Shown: positions 51,684 through 60,800 of the stretch, one piece after another
Layout of the letters: the number at the start of each line of letters is the position of its first letter
How positions within the stretch are numbered: the first letter of the stretch is position 1
Assembly: GCA_945861025.1 (NCBI GenBank)
Contig: CAMASN010000001.1
Location: forward strand, 123,849-187,848
Direction: 5' to 3'
Length of the DNA stretch: 64,000 nucleotides
Origin: Ferrithrix thermotolerans DSM 19514
Lineage (GTDB): Bacteria; Actinomycetota; Acidimicrobiia; Acidimicrobiales; Ilumatobacteraceae
Made by a program: the position numbers and the translations under genes
The notes under the pieces: model-generated
What the model saw: only the letters and a program-made list of their open reading frames with translations
The model's database searches: none
What the model was told of the DNA's origin: nothing

Positions 51684-52003
51684 AACTTGCTCGATTGCTC
51701 GAGCTTCGTTCGTTTTGAGAGCCATGATGCATCCAGGGGAATAGCCTGGTGCCAGCATCATGTCCTGCTCTTCTTAATTATTAGTTTGGCCAGACGTTGG
51801 TCTGGCCGGAATTGACAAGCAGCTCCATCGCAAAAGTGCGATGTGCTGCCCGCACTATCGTTCAGTCTTCTCTTCCGTTTTCAAGGAGCCGTAGCTCTGG
51901 CGACACACACCCTTGCGGGAGTTGGTGTCACGTTCGGGGCATTTCGGCCTTCCGAAGCGGGATGGAACTTTATCCCGAGGGCCGAATGACAACAACCTCT
52001 TCG
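51684..52003 (-). other. rRNA operon leader and promoter region
   Basis: About 320 nt without a gene between tyrS and 16S. It holds a promoter candidate (TTGTTG at 51995-51990, 17 bp, TAAAGT at 51972-51967, minus strand), the 5' half of the 16S processing stem (51865-51881), a perfect 8-bp hairpin GGCCAGAC/GTCTGGCC (51788-51807), and a nested hairpin with arms CATGATGC/GCATCATG around CCAGG/CCTGG (about 51723-51762). Confidence 0.65.
51967..51995 (-). promoter_or_regulatory. Candidate rRNA operon promoter
   Basis: TTGTTG and TAAAGT with a 17-bp spacer on the minus strand; the start point would be near 51959. The -10 lies at the apex of an inverted repeat (GGGAT/ATCCC inside CATTTCGGCC/GGCCGAATG, 51940-51988). 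Other promoters may exist further upstream inside tyrS. Confidence 0.4.
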
Positions 52004-53266
52004 TCAAGAAATCTCGAGCAAATGGTGATTGCTCTTGCCTTTGCGAAGCAACAGGTACCTGCCGTGCAGCAGATTCAGGCCTGTGAGCTGGGAGTCTTCT
52101 GCCAACTGCGCACCGTTGGCGCGATACCCCTTTTGTTGCAAAGTTCGGCGCGCATCGCCGTTTGAGCTGGCGAGGCCGGCGGCAACAAGAACGCCAACCA
52201 GATCGTCGAGGACGGCACGGGAAACAACAGATGACGGGACTTCGCGTGCGACCGCAGCGAGTGTTGCCTCGGACGCAGAGGATGGGTCTCCCCCAAACAA
52301 CACTTCAGTGGCGGCGCGAGCTGCCTCGAGCGCGTCAGCGCCGTGCACGAGCGTGGTGAGCTCGTCGGCAAGGGTTCGCTGGGCAACCCGGCGTTCAGGC
52401 GCCGTTTGGTGCTGCTCGATGACGTGAAGGGTGTCGTCTAGGGGTTGCAAGGAGAACATGTGCAGGTACCGGGCGACCATGACATCATCGACCTGGATCC
52501 AGAACTGCCGGAATTGATAGGGCGATGTCTTGTCGGCATCAAGCCAAACGGCGCCCCCGACGGACTTTCCAAACTTGGTGCCGTCACTCTTGGTGACCAG
52601 CGGATGGGTCATTGCGTGGGCTGACTTTCCTAGATGGCGCCGAATGAGGTCTACACCTGCAACGATGTTGCCCCACTGGTCAGATCCGCCGGCCTGCAAC
52701 TCGACGCCCTCGTGCTCGTAGAGGTGTCGAAAGTCGTTGGCCTGCAGCAGCGAGTAGGTGAATTCGGTAAACGAAAGGCCGTTGTCGGTCTCAAGGCGGC
52801 TGCGGACCGAGTCTTTGGCCAACATCTGATTGATGGTTACGTGTTTGCCGACATCGCGCAGGAAGTCGAGCAGCGTGAGCGGTTCGGTCCAATCGGCGTT
52901 GTTCACGAGCTTGGCCTGGTATTTGCCGGGGCTGAAGTCGAGTAAGCGCTGAAGCTGGGCTTCGATGCGCGACACGTTGTAGCGCAGTGTGTCGATGTCG
53001 AGCAGGTTTCGCTCTTCGCTACGTCCGGATGGATCGCCGACCATGCCAGTAGCGCCGCCGGCGAGCGGGAAGGGCTTGTTGCCCGCCTGTTGGAACCTGC
53101 GCAGGTATAACTGGCCGACAAGATGGCCCACATGCAGCGAGTCTGCAGTGGGGTCGAAGCCCACATAGACGCTCAGCGGCCCAGCAGCTAGACGAGCGCC
53201 GAGAGCGGCACGATCGGTGGAGTCGTGGATAAGTCCACGAGCGTCGAGGTCGGTGAGGAGGTCCAT
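52004..53266 (-). CDS. tyrS: Tyrosine--tRNA ligase
   Basis: Class I synthetase of 420 residues charging tRNA-Tyr. HIGH-type motif SLHVGHLVGQ near residue 45, the KMSKS-type loop TKFGKSVGG near residue 228, substrate contacts in GGSDQWGNI, and a C-terminal S4-like RNA-binding domain (about 350-420). ATG 53266 is the natural start; upstream (53267-53412, 146 nt) I see no strong promoter. Sits between the arginine operon and the rRNA operon on the same strand. Confidence 0.95.
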   Translation of the reverse strand: MDLLTDLDARGLIHDSTDRAALGARLAAGPLSVYVGFDPTADSLHVGHLVGQLYLRRFQQAGNKPFPLAGGATGMVGDPSGRSEERNLLDIDTLRYNVSRIEAQLQRLLDFSPGKYQAKLVNNADWTEPLTLLDFLRDVGKHVTINQMLAKDSVRSRLETDNGLSFTEFTYSLLQANDFRHLYEHEGVELQAGGSDQWGNIVAGVDLIRRHLGKSAHAMTHPLVTKSDGTKFGKSVGGAVWLDADKTSPYQFRQFWIQVDDVMVARYLHMFSLQPLDDTLHVIEQHQTAPERRVAQRTLADELTTLVHGADALEAARAATEVLFGGDPSSASEATLAAVAREVPSSVVSRAVLDDLVGVLVAAGLASSNGDARRTLQQKGYRANGAQLAEDSQLTGLNLLHGRYLLLRKGKSNHHLLEIS

Positions 53267-53412
53267 ATCAGGGTCTATGTTGCCACCTCAGCGCGACCAT
53301 CGCACCAGTGCGTTTTGAGACTAGGTTCATCTCTTGTGCGTCACGCTTTGTCTTTTCCGCCGTTTGATGAGGTATTCGGGCCGTCTGCTGCCGTTGATGT
53401 TGCCCTCGACGC

Positions 53413-54474
53413 GTGAAGGCCACGACCTTCACCGTGCTTGAGTCGCTCGAGGCACAAGCGTTCTCGTGCACGAATGCTGGTTCGGCGCTGTATGGATCCT
53501 TGCTTGCTGGGTTGATCGACGATTATCGGAGCGGTGGCGTGACGGCGGAGTTGCTCGAAGGCGTCAGCACCACGCCAGTGCACGATGCGGTTCCTTTACG
53601 GTACCTCGCTACAGCGCATCGTCTGGCGCTTGCCGGAGCGGCACCCAATCTCGCTCGGTGGTACGGCTCCTGCGACGGAACATGGAACGGCGAGGACATA
53701 TCCACTGACTTCTTGCATTTGGCTCAGACTCATCGCAGCGAGTTTCTCGCTGGGCTGCAGCGCAATGTGCAGACCAACGAAGTGGGGCGCTCCGCAGTGT
53801 TGGCCTCAGCGTTTGCGCTCGTTGCTCGCCGCCACCAGCGAGCGCTCGACCTCTTGGAGATCGGCTGCTCCGCTGGATTGCTGTCTCGGTGGGACGAGTA
53901 TTTCTATGACACTGGTTCGTCGGCTCTGGGAAGCCCGGCGAGCGAGGTGAGATTTGATCATTCGTGGTTCAGGACACCGGCGCCAGATCTTTCGGGCGAC
54001 GTACGTGTTGCTCGGCGACGCGGCAGCGACATCTCCCCCATCGACGCGACCAACGCCGAGGGTCAGCTCACCATGCTCTCATTCGTGTGGCCGGACCAAG
54101 CAGAGCGCGTTGATCGGCTGCGTCGCGCCCTGGCCATCGCGGCCCGAACCCCACTGCCCATTACTCGAGCCGATGCTGGCGCCTGGCTGGCCCAAGAACT
54201 TGCAAACGGGCCGACTACCGCAGTCGCGACGGTGGTGTTCCATTCGATTGTGTGGCAATACCTGCCACAGTCGACGCGGGCAATGGTGCGCGATGCGCTG
54301 GAGACCGCTGGCGAACTCGCCACCGCTGACAGCCCGCTGCTCTGGCTGCGCATGGAGCCGCACACGCCACAGCGAGCCGACGTGCGGCTGACCACCTGGC
54401 CGGGCGGCCACGAAGAGGTTTTGGCCGAAGTGGGCTATCACGGCACCGACATCGAGTGGCTACAGCACTACTAA
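53413..54474 (+). CDS. DUF2332 family protein
   Basis: Protein of 353 residues matching DUF2332, a family of unknown function common in Actinobacteria and Alphaproteobacteria. Characteristic segments are SPLYGSLLAG-like SALYGSLLAGLIDDY near residue 23, LLEIGCSAGLLSRWDEY near residue 146 (a GxxxGL loop recalling a methyltransferase-like fold) and VVFHSIVWQYLP near residue 275. GTG 53413 starts it. The stop overlaps the convergent thioesterase stop by 4 nt. Function unknown. Confidence 0.85.
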   Translation: MKATTFTVLESLEAQAFSCTNAGSALYGSLLAGLIDDYRSGGVTAELLEGVSTTPVHDAVPLRYLATAHRLALAGAAPNLARWYGSCDGTWNGEDISTDFLHLAQTHRSEFLAGLQRNVQTNEVGRSAVLASAFALVARRHQRALDLLEIGCSAGLLSRWDEYFYDTGSSALGSPASEVRFDHSWFRTPAPDLSGDVRVARRRGSDISPIDATNAEGQLTMLSFVWPDQAERVDRLRRALAIAARTPLPITRADAGAWLAQELANGPTTAVATVVFHSIVWQYLPQSTRAMVRDALETAGELATADSPLLWLRMEPHTPQRADVRLTTWPGGHEEVLAEVGYHGTDIEWLQHY

Positions 54475-54872
54475 TCGACTCCGCCGAGGCGTTCGCGAAC
54501 CAGTTCAGGCACACGGGTGGGCGTCGTAGTGCCCGGCGCAACACTGACATAGGTGATGGTCGCGTCGAACCGCTGCTCACCGCTGGCCGATCCGGTGATG
54601 CTGACGTCGAAGCTGGCGTTGCCGAATCGGGCTACTGAGCAGCGCAGATCGGCGGTGTCGCCGAAGCGCAGCGGTGCATGCCACGTGATGGTGGCCGACT
54701 TGAGCATAAAGTCGAAACCGAGCGACTCGAAGCCGGCGTTGTCGGGGGTGAGTTCGGAGCGAAACCACGTGTCGACTGCGTCATCGCAATAGGCCATGTA
54801 GTGGGCGTTGAAGACGACCTTTTGCATGTCGCATTCGCCATAGCGAACACGGATCTCGTGCACGAACGACAT
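54471..54872 (-). CDS. Acyl-CoA thioesterase, 4HBT hotdog family
   Basis: Hotdog-fold thioesterase of 133 residues. The N-terminal active-site region is RYGECDMQKVVFNAHYMAYC (residues 9-28), in which the Asp and following residues match the 4-hydroxybenzoyl-CoA thioesterase type; FRFGD-like LRFGDTADLRC and FDATITYVSV form the later strands. ATG 54872 overlaps the argH stop by one base, making it the last gene of the arginine operon. No link with arginine is known; coupling may simply share expression. Confidence 0.83.
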   Translation of the reverse strand: MSFVHEIRVRYGECDMQKVVFNAHYMAYCDDAVDTWFRSELTPDNAGFESLGFDFMLKSATITWHAPLRFGDTADLRCSVARFGNASFDVSITGSASGEQRFDATITYVSVAPGTTTPTRVPELVRERLGGVD

Positions 54873-56329
54873 CAGCCGACCTGAGGCGACAGCGTTGTCG
54901 AGGAGCCGAAGGTTGATCCGTGCGCACCCAACCACGTTTGCCATTCGGCCAAGGTTTCGGCGAAGTGCTGCAGTTGCACTGCAACTGGCACCGGCCCGGC
55001 ACCACCTGGCGACGTGCGCCGAGTGACCGACACGCCGGGACCAACAAGTGCTGCAGGTTCAGCGCCGAGTCGTGGATGATTGGCGACCAATTCGCGCAAA
55101 CTGGCAGTGCCCGCCAACGCCTCGCGCACGAGCGCACCCACGATGGCGTGGGCCTCGCGAAACGGAACGCCCTGCACGACCAACCACTCGGCGAGATCTG
55201 TGGATGACCCGGTCTCGCTATCAGCGGCGGCCTGCATGCGCTCGGGTACGAACGTTGCCGTAGCGATCATTCCGGTGATGGCACCCAATCCGAGGCGTAC
55301 CTGATCCATCGCGTCGAATAGCGGCTCTTTGTCCTCTTGGTAGTCGCGGTTGTAGCTGAGCGGCAGACCCTTCATCGTGGCCAAGAATCCGGTGAGGTCG
55401 CCGATGATTCGACCGGCCTTGCCGCGCGCGAGTTCGGCGATGTCGGGGTTCTTCTTTTGCGGCAGCATTGAGGATCCGGTTGCGTAGCCGTCGTCGAGCC
55501 TGGCGAAACCGAACTCTTCGCTGGTCCACAGCACCCACTCTTCGCCAATGCGCGACAAGTTGATTGCAACCAAGGTCAGGTCGAAGAGCACCTCGGCGAT
55601 GTGGTCGCGCGATCCAACGGCATCGAGCGAATTGTCGAACACAGCGGCAAACCCGAGTTGGGTGGCCGTGTACTGCGGATCGATTGGCAGTGACGACCCC
55701 GCCAGAGCGCCAGCGCCGAGCGGCGACACGTCGACGCGGCCGAGAGTGCCCTTGATGCGCTGGAGGTCTCGAGTGAGCGCCCATCCATGCGCCAAGAGAT
55801 GATGGGCAAGAAGCACCGGCTGGGCGCGCTGCATGTGCGTATAGCCGGGCAGATAGACACCTTTGGCCTCAATGGCACGGTCGAGTAACACCTGCTGCAA
55901 CGCGACGATGCGTTCTGCGACGACAACGAGTTCACGCTTCGCCCACAGCCGAACATCGGTGGCCGACTGATCGTTACGGCTGCGGCCGGTGTGCAGCTTG
56001 GCGCCCGCAGGACCGGCAAGTTCGGTGACCCGACGCTCGACCGCAGTATGAATGTCTTCGTCGCTCTCGGCGAACGTGAACGCGCCAGATTGCATCTCGT
56101 TGGCGACCTGATCGAGAGCTGCAAGCACCGCATCGCGTTCGGCGCCAGTAATGAGCCCAACATGCGCGAGGCCGCGCACGTGCGCACGCGAACCAGCGAT
56201 GTCGTCGGGCCACAGGCGACGGTCGAACGAAAGGCTCTCGGTGAACGCCATCAACTCGGCGGCCGGACCTCCCTCAAAGCGGCCGTGCCACAGAGTCTTG
56301 CCGTGTGCTTCGGATTCGGCGTGACTCAT
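54872..56329 (-). CDS. argH: Argininosuccinate lyase
   Basis: Last step of arginine synthesis, splitting argininosuccinate to arginine and fumarate; 485 residues. The family signature GSSMLPQKKNPD is near residue 290, with LHTGRSRNDQSATD near 112 and TEYMQ-like YTHMQRAQPVLLAHH near 165. ATG 56329 overlaps the argR stop (ATGA). The usual argG neighbour is absent. The C-terminal 25 residues are not conserved. Confidence 0.95.
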   Translation of the reverse strand: MSHAESEAHGKTLWHGRFEGGPAAELMAFTESLSFDRRLWPDDIAGSRAHVRGLAHVGLITGAERDAVLAALDQVANEMQSGAFTFAESDEDIHTAVERRVTELAGPAGAKLHTGRSRNDQSATDVRLWAKRELVVVAERIVALQQVLLDRAIEAKGVYLPGYTHMQRAQPVLLAHHLLAHGWALTRDLQRIKGTLGRVDVSPLGAGALAGSSLPIDPQYTATQLGFAAVFDNSLDAVGSRDHIAEVLFDLTLVAINLSRIGEEWVLWTSEEFGFARLDDGYATGSSMLPQKKNPDIAELARGKAGRIIGDLTGFLATMKGLPLSYNRDYQEDKEPLFDAMDQVRLGLGAITGMIATATFVPERMQAAADSETGSSTDLAEWLVVQGVPFREAHAIVGALVREALAGTASLRELVANHPRLGAEPAALVGPGVSVTRRTSPGGAGPVPVAVQLQHFAETLAEWQTWLGAHGSTFGSSTTLSPQVG

Positions 56330-56805
56330 GGCCGCACCGCGTCGACGCCTGCGAGGTCACGCAGTTTTGCTGCGAGCTTGGCGCCAGTGGTTGTTTCGTC
56401 GGCGATGACGAGCAGTGTGTCGTCGCCAGCCACAGTGCCGAGCACGCCTTTGATGCCCGACCGATCGAGGGCCGACGCAACCACGTGCGCGCATCCGGGT
56501 GGAGTGCGGATCACCACGTTGTGGTGGGCGTGGCGCACCTCGGCAACCCACTCGCCCATCACCCGACGAAGTTGATCTTCGGGCGCGATGCGAGCGTGTT
56601 CGTATTCGGGGATTGCGTACACGGTGTCGCCGCCCTGCACCCTCACTTTGACTGCACCGATGTCTTCGAGATCACGCGAAACAGTCGCCTGCGTCGCGGT
56701 AATACCCTCGGCGGCTAACAGATCGAGCAGCTGAGGCTGACTGGTGACCAGATACTTTCCGATCAGCCGCTGCACACAATCTTGGCGTTGCACTTTGGTG
56801 GTCAT
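56326..56805 (-). CDS. argR: Arginine repressor
   Basis: Hexameric arginine-responsive regulator of 159 residues. The N-terminal winged helix-turn-helix is plain (SQPQLLDLLAAEGITATQAT then VSRDLEDIG, about residues 22-52). The C-terminal oligomerisation and arginine-binding domain has GVLGTVAGDDTLLVIA near residue 120. ATG 56805 overlaps the argF stop (ATGA). It lies inside the operon it most likely controls through the paired palindromes at 60801-60834. Confidence 0.93.
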   Translation of the reverse strand: MTTKVQRQDCVQRLIGKYLVTSQPQLLDLLAAEGITATQATVSRDLEDIGAVKVRVQGGDTVYAIPEYEHARIAPEDQLRRVMGEWVAEVRHAHHNVVIRTPPGCAHVVASALDRSGIKGVLGTVAGDDTLLVIADETTTGAKLAAKLRDLAGVDAVRP

Positions 56806-57710
56806 GGACGTGCTCCCAGCAGAAAAGCGAGGAGGCCTCGCGCGGAATGCATTCGATTGTGACCCTGCTGGATCACTCGCGACAATGGCCCATCGATGAC
56901 GCTCGCAGCGACCTCGTTGCCTCTGTACGCCGGCAGGCAATGCATGAACACTGCACCCGGTGCAGCGCCAGCCATCAATGTGTCTGTCACTTGGTACGCC
57001 GAGAAGATTTCACGCCGCTCGGCTTTTTGTGATTCTTGGCCCATCGAGATCCATGTGTCGGTGTGCACCGCACTGGCGCCGAGCACGGCGACCGATGGGT
57101 CGACGAATTGGGCGATGGTTCCGCTGCCTAAACCTGCGATGCGAGTCAGTTCGGCCTGCGGTGCGTCGAATCCAGTGGGGCAACCCAGGCGCACGTGGGC
57201 GCCGAGCATCACGCACGCTTCGGAGAGCGAACGGGCAACGTTGTTGAAGTCGCCCACGTATGCAACTGTGCGATCGGCAAGCGAGCCCCACTCTTGGGAC
57301 ATCGTGAGCACATCGGCTAGCCCTTGCAGTGGGTGGCTGTGATCGCTGAGCATGTTGACGATTGGCACAGCGCTGACCGCCGCCATTCGCCGGACCACAT
57401 CGTGGTGAAAGACCCTCGCCGCTAACACGCCGTGGTATCCCTGCATGATTCGGGTGATGTCTTCGACACTCTCGCGCGTATCAAAACCAACTTCTTCACC
57501 ACGGGTGTAGACCGGGTGTCCACCGAGTTGAACTACCGCCATCTCCATGCTGTGACGCGTGCGATTCGATGGCTTCTCGAAGATGAGCGCAACGCCTTGG
57601 CCGCTGAGCGGCGCGCCAAAGGATGCGACTGGCCGCTCGCTGAGGGTGAGTACCTGCTGAATCTCGGCGGCGGTGAGATCGGGGATCTCGAGTAGATGAC
57701 GAAGGTTCAC
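56802..57710 (-). CDS. argF: Ornithine carbamoyltransferase
   Basis: Makes citrulline from ornithine and carbamoyl phosphate; 302 residues. The carbamoyl-phosphate site is FEKPSNRTRHSME near residue 44; most homologues have S-T-R-T-R here, so Thr is replaced by Asn. The later HPLQGLADVLT and the ornithine-site MHCLPAYRG are present. GTG 57710 overlaps the argD stop (GTGA). Confidence 0.94.
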   Translation of the reverse strand: MNLRHLLEIPDLTAAEIQQVLTLSERPVASFGAPLSGQGVALIFEKPSNRTRHSMEMAVVQLGGHPVYTRGEEVGFDTRESVEDITRIMQGYHGVLAARVFHHDVVRRMAAVSAVPIVNMLSDHSHPLQGLADVLTMSQEWGSLADRTVAYVGDFNNVARSLSEACVMLGAHVRLGCPTGFDAPQAELTRIAGLGSGTIAQFVDPSVAVLGASAVHTDTWISMGQESQKAERREIFSAYQVTDTLMAGAAPGAVFMHCLPAYRGNEVAASVIDGPLSRVIQQGHNRMHSARGLLAFLLGARP

Positions 57711-58891
57711 GCGAGCACCGCGGTCATCACGGCGACGACCTCGTCGATCTCTGCGTGGCTCACCGTGATTGGTGGAGCAAAGCGAATGGCCGTAGCCGTA
57801 ACTGCATTGGTGACGACGCCGCGCTTGAGCAGTTCGGTGTACACCGCTTTCGCGTCGACCCCAGCGCCAAGTTCAGCGGCAAGCAACAGACCCTGACCGC
57901 GCACATCGACTACTCCAGGAACCGCCGCCAACTTCGTCGCTAGGTACGCGCCCTTCGAGGCGGACAGAGCGGGCGCATCGATTCGGCGCATTTCGTTGAT
58001 GACGGCGCGGACTGCCGCTGTGGCGATGGCCGTGCCGCTATAAGTGCTGCCGTGATCGCCCGGCTGGAACGCCGACGCGACCTCGACCCGCGCCCACATC
58101 GCACCGACAGGAAAGCCATTACCCATCGCTTTGGCCATGGTGACCACATCGGGAACGACTTCGTGATGCTGAAACCCGAACCAACGGCCGGTGCGGGCAA
58201 AGCCTGTCTGCACTTCGTCGATCATCATCAACATGCCGCGCTCGTCGCAGAGATCGCGAATAGCGCGCAGGTAGCCGACAGGCGCTGGAACGACGCCGCC
58301 TTCACCTTGCACGCTCTCGATAAGTACGGCGCCGACCGTTGGATCTATTGCGCCACGCAGCGCGTCGATATCGCCGAACGCTACGTGGCGAAAACCATCG
58401 GGCATCGGGAAGAACGGTTCGTGTTTGGCTGGCTGCCCGGTAGCGGCCAATGCGGCCAATGTGCGGCCATGAAAGCTGCCATAGGCCGACACCACAGCGT
58501 GGCGACCGCGGCCGCCGAACTTGCGCGCCAACTTGAGCGCGGCCTCGTTGGCTTCGGCACCAGAGTTACAAAAGAAGGTCTGCCCGACGGCGCCGGTGCA
58601 CTCGTGTAGCAACGCATTGACCATCTGGGCGGCCTCGGTGGCCACCGGGTTGGCGAACAAATTGGAGACATGCATCAGCGTCGAAGCCTGCTCACAAATC
58701 GCAGCGGCGATGACTGGATTCGAGTGACCCAACGCCGTGACGGCAAGGCCGCCGAGGAAGTCGAGATAACGCTTGCCATCGGTGTCCCACAGCTCGGTAC
58801 CGAGGCCGCGCTCGAACATCACCTGCGGCGCGCCGAACACGGGGATGAACGGGCAGTGCTGCCCCTGTGCGTCGAAACTATGTGCGCTCAT
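57707..58891 (-). CDS. argD: Acetylornithine aminotransferase
   Basis: PLP-dependent class III aminotransferase of 394 residues converting N-acetylglutamate semialdehyde to N-acetylornithine. Visible: FFCNSGAEANEAALKLAR near residue 103, LMMIDEVQTGFARTGRWFGF near residue 215, and the PLP lysine in VTMAKAMGNGFPVGAM near residue 246. ATG 58891 overlaps the argB stop (ATGA). Confidence 0.95.
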   Translation of the reverse strand: MSAHSFDAQGQHCPFIPVFGAPQVMFERGLGTELWDTDGKRYLDFLGGLAVTALGHSNPVIAAAICEQASTLMHVSNLFANPVATEAAQMVNALLHECTGAVGQTFFCNSGAEANEAALKLARKFGGRGRHAVVSAYGSFHGRTLAALAATGQPAKHEPFFPMPDGFRHVAFGDIDALRGAIDPTVGAVLIESVQGEGGVVPAPVGYLRAIRDLCDERGMLMMIDEVQTGFARTGRWFGFQHHEVVPDVVTMAKAMGNGFPVGAMWARVEVASAFQPGDHGSTYSGTAIATAAVRAVINEMRRIDAPALSASKGAYLATKLAAVPGVVDVRGQGLLLAAELGAGVDAKAVYTELLKRGVVTNAVTATAIRFAPPITVSHAEIDEVVAVMTAVLA

Positions 58892-59778
58892 TCGCCACCT
58901 CCGTGGACCATCGTTCCGATGCCATCATCGGTGAACACTTCGAGCAGCAAGACGTGCGGGATGCGACCATCGAGGATGTGCGCTCGGCCGACGCCATTAC
59001 GAACAGCCTTGACGCAGCTCTCGACTTTGGGAATCATGCCGCCGGCGATCGTGCCGTCGGCCATGAGCGCGTCGAGTTCGTCGGGAGTGGTCTGACGAAT
59101 GAGCGACGCCGCATCGCTAACGACGCGGCGCAGCCCATCAATGTCGGTGAGATAGACAAGCTTCTCGGCCCCGAGAGCCTCTGCGATGGCACCCGCCACC
59201 GTGTCGGCGTTGATGTTGTACGCCTGCCCAGATGCATCGCTGCCGATAGTGGCAATCACAGGGATGAGATCTTCGTTGAGCAATCGGTTCACGATGCTTG
59301 GGTTCACCGACGTGACGTCGCCGACGAAACCAAGATCTGCGTCTCGTGGCGCGGCAACGATGAGCCCGGCGTCGGCACCAGAGACGCCAACAGCCAGCGG
59401 TCCATGCACGTTGATAGCAGCGACAATCTGCGGATTCACCTGGCCAACCAGCACCATGCGAGCAATATCTACTGTCTCTGCATCGGTGACCCGAAGTCCG
59501 TTGCGAAACTCCGTGACTTTGCCCAGACGCGTCATCAGGGCGCTGATCTGCGGGCCGCCGCCATGCACGACAACAGGCTTCATCCCGACCGCGTGCATCA
59601 GCACGATGTCTTGCGCGAACAACGACAGGGCATCGCCATCGGACGACCCGGCGAGCGCGTTGCCGCCGTACTTCACGACAACGGTGCGCCCGACGAAACG
59701 GCGAATGTAGGGCAGCGCTTCGAGGAGCACGTCGGCCTTGAGAGCCGGGGTCGAACTGGTGACAATGCTGGCGCTCAC
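58888..59778 (-). CDS. argB: Acetylglutamate kinase
   Basis: Amino-acid kinase of 296 residues. Motifs: VVVKYGGNALAG near residue 30, KPVVVHGGGPQISALM near residue 63, and NINADTVAGAIAEALGAEKL near residue 185. GTG 59778 overlaps the argC stop as GTGA; the longer open frame lies inside argC. In most Actinobacteria argJ sits between argC and argB; here argB follows argC directly. Confidence 0.95.
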   Translation of the reverse strand: MSASIVTSSTPALKADVLLEALPYIRRFVGRTVVVKYGGNALAGSSDGDALSLFAQDIVLMHAVGMKPVVVHGGGPQISALMTRLGKVTEFRNGLRVTDAETVDIARMVLVGQVNPQIVAAINVHGPLAVGVSGADAGLIVAAPRDADLGFVGDVTSVNPSIVNRLLNEDLIPVIATIGSDASGQAYNINADTVAGAIAEALGAEKLVYLTDIDGLRRVVSDAASLIRQTTPDELDALMADGTIAGGMIPKVESCVKAVRNGVGRAHILDGRIPHVLLLEVFTDDGIGTMVHGGGE

Positions 59779-60797
59779 GGGTACAACCCCACGGTTGCGA
59801 GACCAGCAGTCTCGGGCAAGCCGAGGGCTACGTTTGCGGCTTGCACCGCACCACCACTGGCTCCTTTGGCGAGGTTGTCGAGCGCACACAGCACCACTAC
59901 GGCGCCGGTACGAGCGTCGTAGCGCGCCGAAAGATGCACTGCATTGGTACCGAGCGTTGCTTTCGTGGCTGGTGGCGTTGGCCGCACCACCACAAATGGT
60001 TCGTTGGCATACGTGCGCGCCAACGTGGCCAGCAACGACTCGGTGGTGACCTTCACGCCATCGGCAGGCCGCGCGTAGCACGTGGAGAAAATGCCGCGGT
60101 TCATGGGAGCAAGATGAGGCGTGAACAACACCTGGGCTCCGACAACTTGTTCGATCTCGGGCGTGTGGCGATGGTCGATCAAGCCGTAGGCCTCGTAGTT
60201 CTCATCGACGGTGCAAAACATGCTTGAGTGCTTCAGCGCTCGGCCCGCACCCGAGATGCCAGTGGCATTGTTGACGATGACGCCCGTGGTGTTGATGATT
60301 CCCTGATCGACCAACGGCTGCAACGCAAGGCCCGCCGCCGTGACATGGCAACCCGGAGTTGCGATCAATCGGGCACCTTTGAGCTGGCTGCGGAACAACT
60401 CGGGAAGACCGTAGACGGCCTCGGCGAGCAGTTCGGGCTGATCGTGTTCGAAGCCATACCACGTCGGGTACAGCGACGCATCTTTGAGACGGTACGCGGC
60501 AGAAAGATCGACGACGCAGCCAACTCGTCCGACCAACTGCGGAGCAAGCTCCATCGAGGCCTCGTGCGGCAGGCCAAGAAACACGAGGTCGAGGCCCTCG
60601 ACCGCCGCAAGGTCGAATTCGGTAAAGACGAGGTTTGGATACGTGACAGCGAGGCTGGGATACAGCGACGCCGCCAAGATGCCAGCTTGTGTGTCGCCGG
60701 TAGCGACGACGACCTCGTAATCGGGATGCTGCGAAGCGATACGCAGGAGCTCGGCCCCGGTGTAACCGCTCGCGCCAATAATGCCTACTCGAATCAT
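59775..60797 (-). CDS. argC: N-acetyl-gamma-glutamyl-phosphate reductase
   Basis: NADPH-dependent reductase of 340 residues. N-terminal GIIGASGYTGAELLRIASQHP (Rossmann), the catalytic Cys in IATPGCHVTAAGLAL near residue 148, and LAPMNRGIFST near residue 225 are all present. ATG 60797 lies 9 nt after TATGAT, giving a leaderless mRNA. First gene of the operon argC-argB-argD-argF-argR-argH-thioesterase, with an ArgR-type operator directly upstream. Confidence 0.95.
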   Translation of the reverse strand: MIRVGIIGASGYTGAELLRIASQHPDYEVVVATGDTQAGILAASLYPSLAVTYPNLVFTEFDLAAVEGLDLVFLGLPHEASMELAPQLVGRVGCVVDLSAAYRLKDASLYPTWYGFEHDQPELLAEAVYGLPELFRSQLKGARLIATPGCHVTAAGLALQPLVDQGIINTTGVIVNNATGISGAGRALKHSSMFCTVDENYEAYGLIDHRHTPEIEQVVGAQVLFTPHLAPMNRGIFSTCYARPADGVKVTTESLLATLARTYANEPFVVVRPTPPATKATLGTNAVHLSARYDARTGAVVVLCALDNLAKGASGGAVQAANVALGLPETAGLATVGLYP

Positions 60798-60800
60798 AGA

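Noticed and set aside
51854..51884. Second rRNA promoter (TTGAAA ... GATAGT)
   Set aside because: The spacer would be 19 bp and the elements overlap the 16S processing stem, so it is more likely part of the transcript.
58867..59922. 351-codon open frame on the plus strand
   Set aside because: Antisense to argB and argC, which carry all expected motifs.
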